DNA of 64,000 bases from NCBI GenBank assembly GCA_016185425.1, contig JACPNQ010000024.1:124001-188000 (forward strand). Direction: 5' to 3'. Under the pieces are notes generated by a model. That model searched no databases, had not been told where the DNA came from, and saw only the letters and a list, made by a program, of their open reading frames with translations. Origin of the DNA: Acidobacteriota bacterium (lineage in GTDB: Bacteria > Acidobacteriota > Terriglobia > Bryobacterales > Bryobacteraceae). Below are positions 7,770 to 16,349 of the stretch, piece after piece (the stretch's first letter is position 1; each line of letters starts with the position of its first letter). The position numbers and the translations under genes were made by a program.

Positions 7770-10742
7770 ATGAAGCATGCCGGGCTTGGAAGCCTGCAAC
7801 TTCTGGCTGTATTGTGTGTCTGTCTCGGAGCAGGTTCACTATATTGCCAGCAACCACCCACTACTACTCCTGCTAAACCCGCACCCGCTAAGCCCGGTCC
7901 GCAGAACCCCTTTGAGACGGTTCCGCAGCCGGCTGAACAGCCGCAGCCTGCGAAGCCGGCTCCTGCCAAACCTGGTGCGCCTCAACTGGAGTCTCCCAAG
8001 CCCGCTGCAGAACCGGCTAAGCCCGAGACTGCGCCCGCCGGAAAAGTGGATGACGTTGTAGAGCTCGTGGAATTCCGTGGCGCGCGCCGCGTTCCACAAG
8101 ACACGCTGCGCGCGATGATCCTTACGAAGAAAGGCGACCGGCTTGACGAAGAGACGCTCCGCCGCGACTTCATGACGCTCTGGAACCAGGGCCGTTTCGA
8201 TGACATAACGCTCGAAAAGGAAGCGGGCCGCACCGGTTACATCATCCGCTTCGTCGTTGTGGAACGGCGCATCGTGCGCTCGATCAAATACGACGGCGCG
8301 AAGTCCGTCACTGTCTCTGAAATTCTGGACCGCTTCAAAGAGCGCCGCGTTGGCCTCACTGTGGAAACGCAGTACGACCCAAACAGGGTTCAGCGCGCGG
8401 CGGTTGTCCTGAAGGAGTTCCTCGCGGAACGCGGACGGCAATACGCTACCGTCGAACCCGAGTTGCGCCAGATCCCCCCTTCCACGATGGAAGTGGTATT
8501 CAAGGTCACCGAAGGCCCGAAAGTGAAAATGGGCCACATTGAGATCGAGGGCAACAAGATCTTCAGTGATCGCGTGGTGATTCGCGCGATGAAGAATCTG
8601 CACCCGATCGGCGTTCCGCGATCCATCCTGTTTGAAAATATCTTCGCCAAGACCTTTGACTCGTCGAAGCTGGAAGAAGACAAGCAGCGCGTCCAGAGCT
8701 TCTATCAGGAAAAGGGTTACTTCACCACTCGCGCCGGTGAACACAAAGTCGTTATCCGCGACACGGGTGGCGGCGGTCTCAAGATCCCCCTTCTCCATCC
8801 GAACAAGCCGGGCAAGAAGGCCGATCTCACCGTCAACATCGAGGAAAGCCGGCTTTACAAGCTGCAGAGTCTCAACGCGGTGGGCATGAAGCTCTTCCGC
8901 ACGCCGGAAACGATCCTCGGAAACATCTTCCAGATGAAGGTGGGCGATACATTCTCCACCGCCAAACTCCGGAAGGGTCTGGAGCAGATTCGTAAGCTTT
9001 ACGGCGAATTCGGCTACATCGACATGGTGCCTGAGCCGGACATTAACCCAGTGACAGGTACCGACAAGATCGACTTCACTCTCAACGTCGACGAAGGCAA
9101 GCAGTTCTTCGTGCGCCGCATCGATTTTTCGGGCAACACCACCACGCGCGATAAGGTCATTCGCCGCGAACTCCTTGTAGACGAAGGCGACATGTTCTCC
9201 ACGCGGCTTTGGGAGCTCAGCATTCTTCGCCTGAATCAGCTCGGCTATTTTGAGGCGTTGAAGGAAGGGGAAGCGGCGGAAATCAAACGCGATACGCGCA
9301 CCAACACCGTGGACATCACGTTGAAGGTGAAGGAACGCGGGAAGAACTCCGTCCAGCTTTCGGGCGGCGTCAGCGGTATCGCGGGCAGCTTCGTGGCCTT
9401 TGGCTATTCCACCAACAACTTCCTCGGCCTCGGTGAAACGCTGGGCATCAACAGCCAACTCGGTGACCGCATTCGCGATGTCACCTTCAGCTTTACCGAG
9501 CCCTACCTTTTTGACCGCCCCATCCAAACCGGCTTCACGGTCTACATGCAGCGGTACAACTACGATCAGGCGCGCGAAGTGTCGCTGTTGAGCGGCCGCA
9601 ACCTGATCCCGCTCTATCAGGCCCTTGGTACGAACAATCTGCTCAACTACGTATCGAATGGGCGCGGCTTCACCGTCTTCGCATCGTCGCAGCTCCGCCG
9701 CACGTTCGCGCGGTGGACGCTGAGCTATGGGTACGACCGCTCGAAAATCCAAACGCTCACCGACTCCGCCAACCAATACTTCACCTACGTCAACTTCCAG
9801 GGCTTGGGCGGTCCGAACCAATTAAGCGGCATCCGCACCAGCAAAATCGTCCCTTCGTTCCAATACAACACCGTTGATCACCCGATCACGCCCAGCCGCG
9901 GCAAGAGTCTCTACGCTTCGGTGACATTCGCCGGCAGCTTCCTTGGCGGTAATGTGAACATGATTGAGCCGTCGATCAGCCACACCATGTTCCGGGCGGG
10001 GTTCAAAAAGGGCCACGTTATCGGCTATCGCCTTCTCGGCCGTCTCATTAGCGGCTACGGCGGCAAGACGGCGCCTCCCTTCAATCGCGTCTATATGGGC
10101 GGCGAAAACGACGTGCGCGGGTTCCAGATCTGGGGCGTCAGTCCGATGGCGTACATCGCTTCGGAGTCGTCGGTGCCGGTGCTGAATGACGATGGGTCGG
10201 CCCGTCAGCAACGCATCCTGCAATCTGACGGCAGCTACATCTTTTCGCCTGTCGCGCAGAAGATTCCGATCTACCAGTTGATCTTCCCCGGCGGTGATAC
10301 GCAGGGCATCGCGAACCTCGAATACCGCATTCCGATCTTTGGGCCGGTCACACTGGCCGCGTTTTTCGACGCCGGCTTGAACAAGATCAGTCTGCGGAAG
10401 CAGTTGCGGATGAATCCCGACCGCGTCGACTCGCTCAACTTCAACCATCCTTCGGCAGGCTTCGACAACCGCGTGCTCGTGGCACCGGGTACAGAGCGGC
10501 TCCGTACCTCCACCGGCCTTGAAATGCAGATCATGATGCCTGTCGTCAACGCGCCGTTCCGTTTCTACTGGGCGTACAATCCGACCATCGTGCGGCAGTT
10601 CCTGCAACCCCCGGTCGTTTTGGACCGCTCTACGTTCCCCAATCAGGCTACCTTCCTGAATTCTGTCGCCACATGGGGGACGGCGACGCCGTTCTTCGAA
10701 CAGCGCAAAACCTTCCGCTTTACCATCAGCCGTACGTTCTAG
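7770..10742 (+). CDS. bamA: Outer membrane protein assembly factor BamA
   Basis: 990 residues, longer than the usual 800 or so. A signal peptide (about 1-27, ending LYCQQ) is followed by a low-complexity Pro/Ala/Lys linker (about 30-88, repeated PAKPAPAKPG) and then POTRA domains from about residue 90 (VVELVEFRGARRVPQDTLRA) to 540. The C-terminal 16-stranded barrel carries the Omp85 motif GGENDVRGFQIWG near 780 and ends RKTFRFTISRTF, an aromatic-terminal strand. It folds and inserts outer-membrane beta-barrels; the many barrels in this window are its likely clients. The next gene encodes a Skp/OmpH chaperone, the classic bamA-skp neighbourhood. The extended Pro-rich linker is unusual. AAAGGA lies about 12 nt before the ATG. 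Confidence 0.97.
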   Translation: MKHAGLGSLQLLAVLCVCLGAGSLYCQQPPTTTPAKPAPAKPGPQNPFETVPQPAEQPQPAKPAPAKPGAPQLESPKPAAEPAKPETAPAGKVDDVVELVEFRGARRVPQDTLRAMILTKKGDRLDEETLRRDFMTLWNQGRFDDITLEKEAGRTGYIIRFVVVERRIVRSIKYDGAKSVTVSEILDRFKERRVGLTVETQYDPNRVQRAAVVLKEFLAERGRQYATVEPELRQIPPSTMEVVFKVTEGPKVKMGHIEIEGNKIFSDRVVIRAMKNLHPIGVPRSILFENIFAKTFDSSKLEEDKQRVQSFYQEKGYFTTRAGEHKVVIRDTGGGGLKIPLLHPNKPGKKADLTVNIEESRLYKLQSLNAVGMKLFRTPETILGNIFQMKVGDTFSTAKLRKGLEQIRKLYGEFGYIDMVPEPDINPVTGTDKIDFTLNVDEGKQFFVRRIDFSGNTTTRDKVIRRELLVDEGDMFSTRLWELSILRLNQLGYFEALKEGEAAEIKRDTRTNTVDITLKVKERGKNSVQLSGGVSGIAGSFVAFGYSTNNFLGLGETLGINSQLGDRIRDVTFSFTEPYLFDRPIQTGFTVYMQRYNYDQAREVSLLSGRNLIPLYQALGTNNLLNYVSNGRGFTVFASSQLRRTFARWTLSYGYDRSKIQTLTDSANQYFTYVNFQGLGGPNQLSGIRTSKIVPSFQYNTVDHPITPSRGKSLYASVTFAGSFLGGNVNMIEPSISHTMFRAGFKKGHVIGYRLLGRLISGYGGKTAPPFNRVYMGGENDVRGFQIWGVSPMAYIASESSVPVLNDDGSARQQRILQSDGSYIFSPVAQKIPIYQLIFPGGDTQGIANLEYRIPIFGPVTLAAFFDAGLNKISLRKQLRMNPDRVDSLNFNHPSAGFDNRVLVAPGTERLRTSTGLEMQIMMPVVNAPFRFYWAYNPTIVRQFLQPPVVLDRSTFPNQATFLNSVATWGTATPFFEQRKTFRFTISRTF

Positions 10743-10821
10743 GCCGCGCCAAACCGTCGCCACCTGTCGTCCCCGGCAACTTTAGTACAATGAAGTGCAC
10801 CGTCTTGAGGAGTCTCAAAAA

Positions 10822-11421
10822 GTGAATCGAATGATGCTTTGGCTGCCGGCTATGATCGCTAGCGCAGCCCTTTCGCTGCCCGCGCAGGCGCCCCCGAACA
10901 AGATTGCCATCATCCATCTGCAGAATGCCATTATCGGCACCAAAGATGGGCAGAAGGCCGCTAAGGAACTCGAAACCAGGTTCATGCCGAAGCGGCAGGA
11001 GATTGAAAAGCGGCAGGGTGAAATTCAGGCCTTGCAGCAGCAGCTTCGCGCCAGCTCCAACACCGCGAGCGAAGAACAGAAGAATAAGTTGATGCGCGAC
11101 ATCGACACCAAGCAGAAAGCTCTGCAGCGCGATGGGGAAGACGCCTCGGCCGAGCTCGATCAGGAACAGCAGAAGCTCTTCCAGGAGATCGGCGGCAAGG
11201 TGATGGCCGTCATCGACAAGTACGCGAGCGACAATGGTTTCGCCGTTGTCATTGATGTCAGCGCCCAATCCAGCCCGATCCTCTACGCCTCAACGGCCGT
11301 CGACGTAACCCGCCAGGTGGTGGATCTCTACGACAAGAATGCTCCGGCCGCCGGCGCCGCCGGTCCCGCGACCCCAGTACCCGCTCCGGTTAAGCCCAAG
11401 CCCGTAGCGCCAGTCAAATAG
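10822..11421 (+). CDS. skp: OmpH/Skp-family periplasmic chaperone
   Basis: 199 residues from a GTG at 10822, chosen because GAGGAG lies nine bases upstream; an ATG three codons later is also possible. Signal peptide about 1-24 (MMLWLPAMIASAALSLPAQA). KIAIIHLQNAIIGTKDGQKA starts the OmpH core. A long Gln/Lys/Glu-rich helical hairpin (about 60-125) forms the tentacles that hold unfolded outer-membrane proteins; GFAVVIDVSAQSSPILYA closes the body. The C-terminus is a Pro/Ala/Lys tail (about 175-199) similar in composition to the BamA linker. Directly downstream of bamA, as expected for a functional partner in outer-membrane biogenesis. Confidence 0.92.
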   Translation: MNRMMLWLPAMIASAALSLPAQAPPNKIAIIHLQNAIIGTKDGQKAAKELETRFMPKRQEIEKRQGEIQALQQQLRASSNTASEEQKNKLMRDIDTKQKALQRDGEDASAELDQEQQKLFQEIGGKVMAVIDKYASDNGFAVVIDVSAQSSPILYASTAVDVTRQVVDLYDKNAPAAGAAGPATPVPAPVKPKPVAPVK

Positions 11422-11442
11422 GTTTTCCGTCCCGCAAACGGA

Positions 11443-11478
11443 AATCGGGGGATGATTCGAAAGGATCGTCCCCCGATT
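11443..11478. terminator. Bidirectional stem-loop terminator
   Basis: AATCGGGGGATGAT (11443-11456) pairs with ATCGTCCCCCGATT (11465-11478) around an eight-base loop, 14 pairs with one G-T. It sits between the convergent skp and aldose epimerase genes. No long T-run follows, so it may work as an intrinsic terminator of low T content or as a 3' stabiliser. Confidence 0.6.
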
Positions 11479-11481
11479 CCA

Positions 11482-12528
11482 TTAGAACCCTGTAGGCTTC
11501 ACCCAAAAACTTTCTTTCCACACGGCACCGGGCGCGATCGATTGCAACTCCTTGTATTTGCCCTCATGCGCCAGGTTCATGGAGTTGGTCACACCCGTCA
11601 TCGGCTCGAAGCAGATAAAGTCGCGGTTCGGTCCGGAAGGCGCATAGACAACGGCCACCGGGTACTTCGGCCCATAAATCACCGATACCTTCTGTTGTTT
11701 TCCCTGTACGGAGAACTCAGCCAACCCCTTGGCGTCCCGCACTAGTCCTGTAAACACATCGTCAAGCTGCGTTGCCGCCAGCACATGCGGATCGCCATAT
11801 GGATTCGGCGTTGTTTCACCCGTCGGCGTCAACTTGCCGTTCAGGGTCACGTGGAGCTTCGCGGGCAGCGTCACCTTCCACTCCGCGCGCGGCGCGTCAT
11901 GCACACGGAAGTACGGATGATAACCGATGATCAACGGCATCTTTTCGAACGACAGATTCGTGATTTCAGTTTCCACTTCCAGCGCGCCGTTGGCGAGTCT
12001 GTAGGTCATGTCAATCGTGTGCGCAAACGGAAATTGAGCCATGTATTCAGGCAGCCGGAAAAACTCCAGGCGGCTTGTCACCCACGCGCTCTTCTCATCC
12101 GCGCCGATGCCGATCATCTTCCAATGCGGGCTGTAGTTCACAAGGCCGTGAATGGGGAGTTGATTGCCGTCCAGCCGGTAATTCTTCAGTTCCGGATTCA
12201 ACAGGTACTTTTTGCCGTTCGCGAAAAACGCGGCCTGGTCCAGCCGGTTCGCCCATGGCGCCAGGAACGGATTGCCTTGCAGCGTAGGCTTTGCTTTCAG
12301 CTCGGAAAGCTTCCGATACGGCGACCAGAACACATCCTTCCCTTTCACCAGCATCCGGTAGGCATTATTGCCGAGGGAAGGAACAATCGACACGGTCACA
12401 TCATTTGTGTTGTCGCGGAGAGTCAACGTTCCGATACCGTCATCGGAACTCGTGCGCGCCTCGTATTGGGCGCCTTGAGCGAGTGCGGTCATAGCAAGAA
12501 GGGCAGGGATGAGGGTGTTGGGTCTCAC
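11482..12528 (-). CDS. Exported aldose 1-epimerase (GalM-like)
   Basis: 348 residues of the galactose mutarotase-like beta-sandwich. A cleavable signal (LIPALLAMTALAQGAQ, about 5-20) places it in the periplasm, unlike the cytosolic enzyme. Family signposts: GNPFLAPWANRLDQAAF (about 86-102) with the substrate-contacting NR, the histidine of LPIHGLVNYSP (about 128), the second His of LIIGYHPYFRVHD (about 200), and a late acidic FICFEPMTGVTNSMN with the expected catalytic Glu. The GTG start overlaps the last base of the upstream stop codon (TAGTG), indicating translational coupling to 12528-12926. It likely interconverts sugar anomers before uptake; the substrate sugar is unknown. Confidence 0.88.
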   Translation of the reverse strand: MRPNTLIPALLAMTALAQGAQYEARTSSDDGIGTLTLRDNTNDVTVSIVPSLGNNAYRMLVKGKDVFWSPYRKLSELKAKPTLQGNPFLAPWANRLDQAAFFANGKKYLLNPELKNYRLDGNQLPIHGLVNYSPHWKMIGIGADEKSAWVTSRLEFFRLPEYMAQFPFAHTIDMTYRLANGALEVETEITNLSFEKMPLIIGYHPYFRVHDAPRAEWKVTLPAKLHVTLNGKLTPTGETTPNPYGDPHVLAATQLDDVFTGLVRDAKGLAEFSVQGKQQKVSVIYGPKYPVAVVYAPSGPNRDFICFEPMTGVTNSMNLAHEGKYKELQSIAPGAVWKESFWVKPTGF

Positions 12529-12926
12529 TAGTCTTTACGTTCCCGGAGGTCAAGTTCTGTCTCTTCCTGACAGCACCAGCAGACTCCCGGGGTGCGTGTC
12601 CGGATAGCGCAGACGTCGCACCAGTATGTCACATAGAGGCGTTTGCCGCCCTTGTGTACGAACAGCGGATTTTCGTGGATCGGCGCGGCCATAAATACGC
12701 CATTGGCGCCCATCTGGCCCACCACTTCAAAGTCGCTGCCGATCACCCTTTTGTCCCGCAAAACGCCGCGCACCTGCTCGTCCCCGTCGACCGGAATCCG
12801 CCGGCCGTCCGATGTCACCACCAGCGGCTGGTCCCCAGCGGTCAGCCACCCACGGATGGTTCCAGCCCCTAACTCGGCGGCTCTTGCGGCTATCAACGGA
12901 AAAAGCAGCAGATAACGGCGTCGCAC
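12528..12926 (-). CDS. Exported Cys-rich hypothetical protein
   Basis: 132 residues; GTG start. A short signal-like N-terminus (RRRYLLLFPLIAARAAE) precedes a small beta-rich domain (TIRGWLTAGDQPLVVTSDGR; RVIGSDFEVVGQMG). The C-terminal third carries five cysteines as WCDVCAIRTRTPGVCWCC, a likely metal or Fe-S site or disulfide cluster. I do not recognise the family. TACAAT lies six bases upstream of the GTG, suggesting a leaderless transcript. First gene of a two-gene operon with the epimerase, so a sugar or envelope role is possible but unproven. Confidence 0.75.
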   Translation of the reverse strand: MRRRYLLLFPLIAARAAELGAGTIRGWLTAGDQPLVVTSDGRRIPVDGDEQVRGVLRDKRVIGSDFEVVGQMGANGVFMAAPIHENPLFVHKGGKRLYVTYWCDVCAIRTRTPGVCWCCQEETELDLRERKD

Positions 12927-12932
12927 GTCTCT

Positions 12933-12951
12933 ATTGTAGCCCTGTTACAAT
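12933..12951. promoter_or_regulatory. Two divergent TACAAT boxes, each next to a start codon
   Basis: On the minus strand TACAAT (12938-12933) is six bases from the GTG of the Cys-rich protein. On the plus strand TACAAT (12946-12951) is eight bases from the ATG of lutA. The two -10 boxes are nearly back to back in a 33-base intergenic gap, so transcription in the two directions may be mutually exclusive and both mRNAs near leaderless. Confidence 0.55.
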
Positions 12952-12959
12952 CGGGAGGC

Positions 12960-13688
12960 ATGCCGCGCCGTGTCGCGATTTTTGTTACTTGTATCGTCGA
13001 TCAACTCTTTCCAAAGGCCGGTATGGCGATGGTCGAAGTGCTCGAGCGTCTTGGCTTCGAAGTCGAATTTCGCGCCGCGCAGACCTGCTGCGCTCAACCG
13101 GCGTTTAATAGCGGCTATCACACCGAAGCCCGAGCCGTCGCGCGCCATTTTCTCGACGTGTTTTCCGATGCCGAAACGATTGTGGTCCCGTCGGGGAGCT
13201 GCACGTCGATGATCACGCATCATTTTGAGGAGCTCTTCGCCGGCGACGCCAAACAACTCGAACGTGTGCGCACCATTGCGCCGCGCGTTTACGAATTCTC
13301 CCGCTTCTTAGTGGACGTCGCGGAAGCCGGCGATCTCGGCGCGCGCTTCCCGCACAAGGTCACTTATCACGATTCCTGCCACGCGCTTCGCGATCTGCAG
13401 CTCAAAGCCCCTCCCCGTGCGCTTTTAAGCAAAGTAAAGGATCTTGAGCTCATCGAAATGGAAACGGCCGAAGAGTGTTGCGGTTTCGGGGGAACGTTTT
13501 CGGTCAAGTTCGCCGGGATCTCCGGAGCGATGGCCCGCACGAAGATGGACTCTATTGTGAAGACCGGCGCCTCCTATGTCGTCTCGCTCGACTCCAGTTG
13601 CCTGATGCAGCTCCGCGGCGCTCTTTCACGCGCCGGCCATAAAATAGAAACGATTCATCTTGCCGAGGTCCTTGCCTCCCGCGATTGA
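12960..13688 (+). CDS. lutA: Lactate utilization protein A, (Fe-S)-binding
   Basis: 242 residues of the LutA/LldE type: two CCG domains. The first contains AAQTCCAQPAFNSGYHTEAR (about 40-60), the second AEECCGFGGTFSVKF (about 176-190). IFVTCIVDQLFPKAGM is the diagnostic N-terminus. LutA with LutB and LutC forms a cytoplasmic complex oxidising L-lactate to pyruvate via Fe-S clusters. The three genes are in order lutA-lutB-lutC with gaps of 5 and 2 bases, so they are co-transcribed. GGGAGG abuts the ATG too closely for normal spacing, and TACAAT is eight bases upstream. No lactate permease or FadR-type regulator is adjacent. Confidence 0.95.
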   Translation: MPRRVAIFVTCIVDQLFPKAGMAMVEVLERLGFEVEFRAAQTCCAQPAFNSGYHTEARAVARHFLDVFSDAETIVVPSGSCTSMITHHFEELFAGDAKQLERVRTIAPRVYEFSRFLVDVAEAGDLGARFPHKVTYHDSCHALRDLQLKAPPRALLSKVKDLELIEMETAEECCGFGGTFSVKFAGISGAMARTKMDSIVKTGASYVVSLDSSCLMQLRGALSRAGHKIETIHLAEVLASRD

Positions 13689-13693
13689 TTATT

Positions 13694-15103
13694 ATGAGCG
13701 CCCCGGAACCGGCCATTCGCAAAACGCTTGCCGATGCCAATCTGCAATTGGCCATCTACAATAACACCGGCCGTTTCAAGGAAAACCGCCGCAAAGCCGT
13801 CGCGCCGGAAAAGCTTCCCGAATACCAGAAACTCCGTTCCCAGGCTGCGGCCGTCAAACGCCACACGCTCGATTTTCTTGACGTGTACTTGATGCAGCTT
13901 GAGGCGGCGGTCACCGCTAACGGCGGCAAAATCGTCTGGGCGAGTACCGGCCAGGAGGCGGCGGACTTCATTTTGAATCTGGCCAAGGAGCGAGGCCACA
14001 ATCTCATCGTCAAGTCGAAATCGATGACCAGCGAAGAGATTCATCTCAACGAGAGGCTTATCGAGCACGAATTGGAGGCCGTTGAAACGGACCTGGGCGA
14101 ATACATTCTTCAACTCGCCGGTCAACGGCCCTTTCATATCGTCGCGCCGGCGATCCACTTGACTCGCGACGATGTGGCCGATCTCTTCACCGAAAAGCTA
14201 GGCATCGAACGCGACACCGTTATTGAGAATCAGGCGATGACTGCCCGCCGTGTCCTGCGGGAGAAATTCATGGCGGCTGGTATCGGCATCACCGGAGCAA
14301 ATTTTCTCATCGCCGACTCCGGTGCTGTTGTCATCGTCGAAAACGAAGGGAATGCCCGGCTCACTCACTCGGCTCCGAAGATTCACATCGCTATCGCCGG
14401 AATTGAAAAGCTGATTCCGCGCATGCGCGATCTTGGCGTCTTCCTCGACCTCCTTGGCCGCAGCGCTTCGGGTCAGCCTCTGACGAGCTACACGTCTATC
14501 GTTTCCGGGCCTCGCCGCGAAGGCGAACTCGACGGCCCCGAGGAATTCTATGTCGTGCTACTCGATTCCGGCCGGACGAAGGTGCTTGCCGATTCTCAAA
14601 AGCGCGAGTCTCTCCAATGCATCCGGTGCGGCGCCTGCCTCAACACGTGTCCCGTGTACAGAAAAATCGGCGGACACAACTATCCGTGGGTCTACTCGGG
14701 CCCAATCGGAAAGATTATTACGCCGCAGTTTCAGGGCCGCGAGAAGGATCCATGGCTGCCGTTCGCATCGAGCCTTTGCGGCGCTTGCGCGGAAGTCTGC
14801 CCCGTTAAGATCGACATTCCCGGCATTCTGCTCCAGCTTCGCCGCGAGCACTCCGAATCGCCGCAAGGCAGTGAGGAACGGACGATGTTCCGGCGCTGGG
14901 CATGGTTAATGCGGAGGCCGCGCATCTATTCGTTCGCTGCGAAGATTGGCCTCGGTTTCCTTGGGCGAAAGCCGAATTCATGGCTGAAAAGGGTGCCGTG
15001 GCCAGCGAATCGCGGCCCCCTCGTCGCGTGGCTCGCCGAGCGGGATTTCCCGGCGCCGCCGCCCAAGTCCTTCCGCGATTTGTGGAAAGAGAGAAGGCGA
15101 TAA
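13694..15103 (+). CDS. lutB: Lactate utilization protein B, iron-sulfur
   Basis: 469 residues from the ATG at 13694 (an in-frame start three codons earlier is possible). The N-terminal two thirds are the LUD domain (GQEAADFILNLAKERG about 76-91; SKSMTSEEIHLNERL about 104-118; GANFLIADSGAVVIVENEGN about 196-215). Two ferredoxin-type 4Fe-4S motifs follow: CIRCGACLNTCPVYRKIGG (about 310-328) and CGACAEVCPVKIDIP (about 360-374). This is the standard LutB plan. The C-terminal tail (RRWAWLMRRPRIYS) matches the DUF3390-like region of the family. Middle gene of lutABC. Confidence 0.95.
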   Translation: MSAPEPAIRKTLADANLQLAIYNNTGRFKENRRKAVAPEKLPEYQKLRSQAAAVKRHTLDFLDVYLMQLEAAVTANGGKIVWASTGQEAADFILNLAKERGHNLIVKSKSMTSEEIHLNERLIEHELEAVETDLGEYILQLAGQRPFHIVAPAIHLTRDDVADLFTEKLGIERDTVIENQAMTARRVLREKFMAAGIGITGANFLIADSGAVVIVENEGNARLTHSAPKIHIAIAGIEKLIPRMRDLGVFLDLLGRSASGQPLTSYTSIVSGPRREGELDGPEEFYVVLLDSGRTKVLADSQKRESLQCIRCGACLNTCPVYRKIGGHNYPWVYSGPIGKIITPQFQGREKDPWLPFASSLCGACAEVCPVKIDIPGILLQLRREHSESPQGSEERTMFRRWAWLMRRPRIYSFAAKIGLGFLGRKPNSWLKRVPWPANRGPLVAWLAERDFPAPPPKSFRDLWKERRR

Positions 15104-15105
15104 CT

Positions 15106-15762
15106 TTGGACCCGCGCGACATCCTCTTCGGCCGCGTGCGCGAAGCGCTGGGCCGCAAGATCGGTCAGAAGCCACTGCCTCCGCCGGAGCCCCTCCTCCG
15201 CATTCGCAGTGAGCCCGCTGCGTCGAAGTTAGAGATCTTCCGCAACGCCCTTGAATCGCTTTCCGGGACAGTCACTGTTGCTCCGGAAGTCGCGGGCGTG
15301 CGTGAGGCCGTCGAGAAGTTGCTTAACGGACGGACCGCCATCGCTTCGAATAATCCTTTCCTCGCCAAGTGCGGTATTCCGGACATCTCCGGAGTCACGT
15401 CAGGTATCAGGGACTCCGCCGAATTGCGTAACGCATGCGTTACCGCGGGCGTCGGTATAACAGGCGCCTATTGCCTGTTGGCCGATACCGGCACGATTGT
15501 ACTCCGCGCGACTCCGGAGGAGCCACGTCTCATCTCTCTCCTCCCGCCGGTTCACATTGCCGTAGTTCATCAGGACCGCCTGCTCACTAACTTGGATGAG
15601 ATGCTCTCGATGATCCCTCGGCCCGTTAACGCCTCCAGCGCAATGGTATTTATCACCGGCCCAAGCCGTACCGGAGATATTGAGCAGTTCCTCGTGCGCG
15701 GCGTGCATGGCCCAGGCGCCGTTCATGCGGTCATCGTCAGCGGAAAGAATCCCCCGGAATGA
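15106..15762 (+). CDS. lutC: Lactate utilization protein C
   Basis: 218 residues from a TTG at 15106. I chose it because MDPRDILFGRVREALGRK is the normal LutC N-terminus and AGAAGG sits nine bases upstream. The frame is open for about 200 bases further up, but that part overlaps lutB and has no family match. LUD-domain landmarks: NACVTAGVGITGAYCLLADTG, then LLPPVHIAVVHQDRLLTNLDE and the ending FITGPSRTGDIEQFLVRGVHGP. Third component of the lactate oxidation complex. Its stop overlaps the next ATG in an ATGA. Confidence 0.93.
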   Translation: MDPRDILFGRVREALGRKIGQKPLPPPEPLLRIRSEPAASKLEIFRNALESLSGTVTVAPEVAGVREAVEKLLNGRTAIASNNPFLAKCGIPDISGVTSGIRDSAELRNACVTAGVGITGAYCLLADTGTIVLRATPEEPRLISLLPPVHIAVVHQDRLLTNLDEMLSMIPRPVNASSAMVFITGPSRTGDIEQFLVRGVHGPGAVHAVIVSGKNPPE

Positions 15763-16349
15763 TTCGCTATCTTTTCTTGCTGTTCACGATCCCTGCCTGG
15801 CCGCAGGCACTGGAGCTCGCCGTGGGCGGCGGGCTGTCCCGTCTCATGAACACCGGACTGGGCACCGTTTCGACCGATTCGGGCCAGCCGAATGACTACA
15901 GCCTGAAGGGCGGCTTCCGCATCAATTTCCGGATGACCACGAACACGGGCGATCGCTCCGGTCACGAGTTTGGCTACGCCTACAACCGCACGCAGCTCGT
16001 ACAGCATTCGACAGATGGCACAACATCCAAGCAGGGAATGGCGATTCATCAAGGCTTCTACGACTATTTGCTGTATCCCACGCGCGAAGGCTCCCGTATC
16101 CGTCCATTCGCCGCGGGCGGAGTCCATTTTGCCAATTATGTTCCTCCCGGCGCCAGCGCCACCAGCGGCGGCGGCAGCACCAAGTTCGGCGTCAACTACG
16201 GCGGCGGGCTGAAGATCCGCGTCTCGGAACGCTTCATGCTACGCTTCGACGCGCGTCAGTACATCAATCCGAAGCCATTCGGCCTGATCAACCCCGGCGG
16301 CTGGATTCGCATGAATGAGCTTTCCAGTTCGCTGGCGTTTGTTCTTTAG
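15759..16349 (+). CDS. Small outer-membrane beta-barrel protein
   Basis: 196 residues. A short signal (LFLLFTIPAWPQA) leads into alternating-residue strands typical of eight-stranded OmpW/OmpA-like barrels: ELAVGGGLSRLMNTG, GHEFGYAYNRTQL, RIRPFAAGGVHFANYVPPG and TKFGVNYGGGLKIRVSERFMLRFD, ending in the hydrophobic LSSSLAFVL. Conserved Asp/Arg in FDARQYINPKPF resemble OMP_b-brl proteins common in Acidobacteria. Function unknown. Coupled to lutC by an ATGA overlap, though a role in lactate use is not obvious; the coupling may be incidental. Confidence 0.8.
   Translation: MIRYLFLLFTIPAWPQALELAVGGGLSRLMNTGLGTVSTDSGQPNDYSLKGGFRINFRMTTNTGDRSGHEFGYAYNRTQLVQHSTDGTTSKQGMAIHQGFYDYLLYPTREGSRIRPFAAGGVHFANYVPPGASATSGGGSTKFGVNYGGGLKIRVSERFMLRFDARQYINPKPFGLINPGGWIRMNELSSSLAFVL

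Noticed and set aside
7839..9821. A 660-codon open frame on the minus strand opposite bamA
   Set aside because: It lies entirely antisense to an unmistakable BamA gene, has no domain and reads as low-complexity charged sequence from GC-rich codon bias.
14902..15105. Extended N-terminus for lutC
   Set aside because: It would overlap lutB by 200 bases and has no LutC match; the TTG at 15106 has a ribosome-binding site and the family N-terminus.
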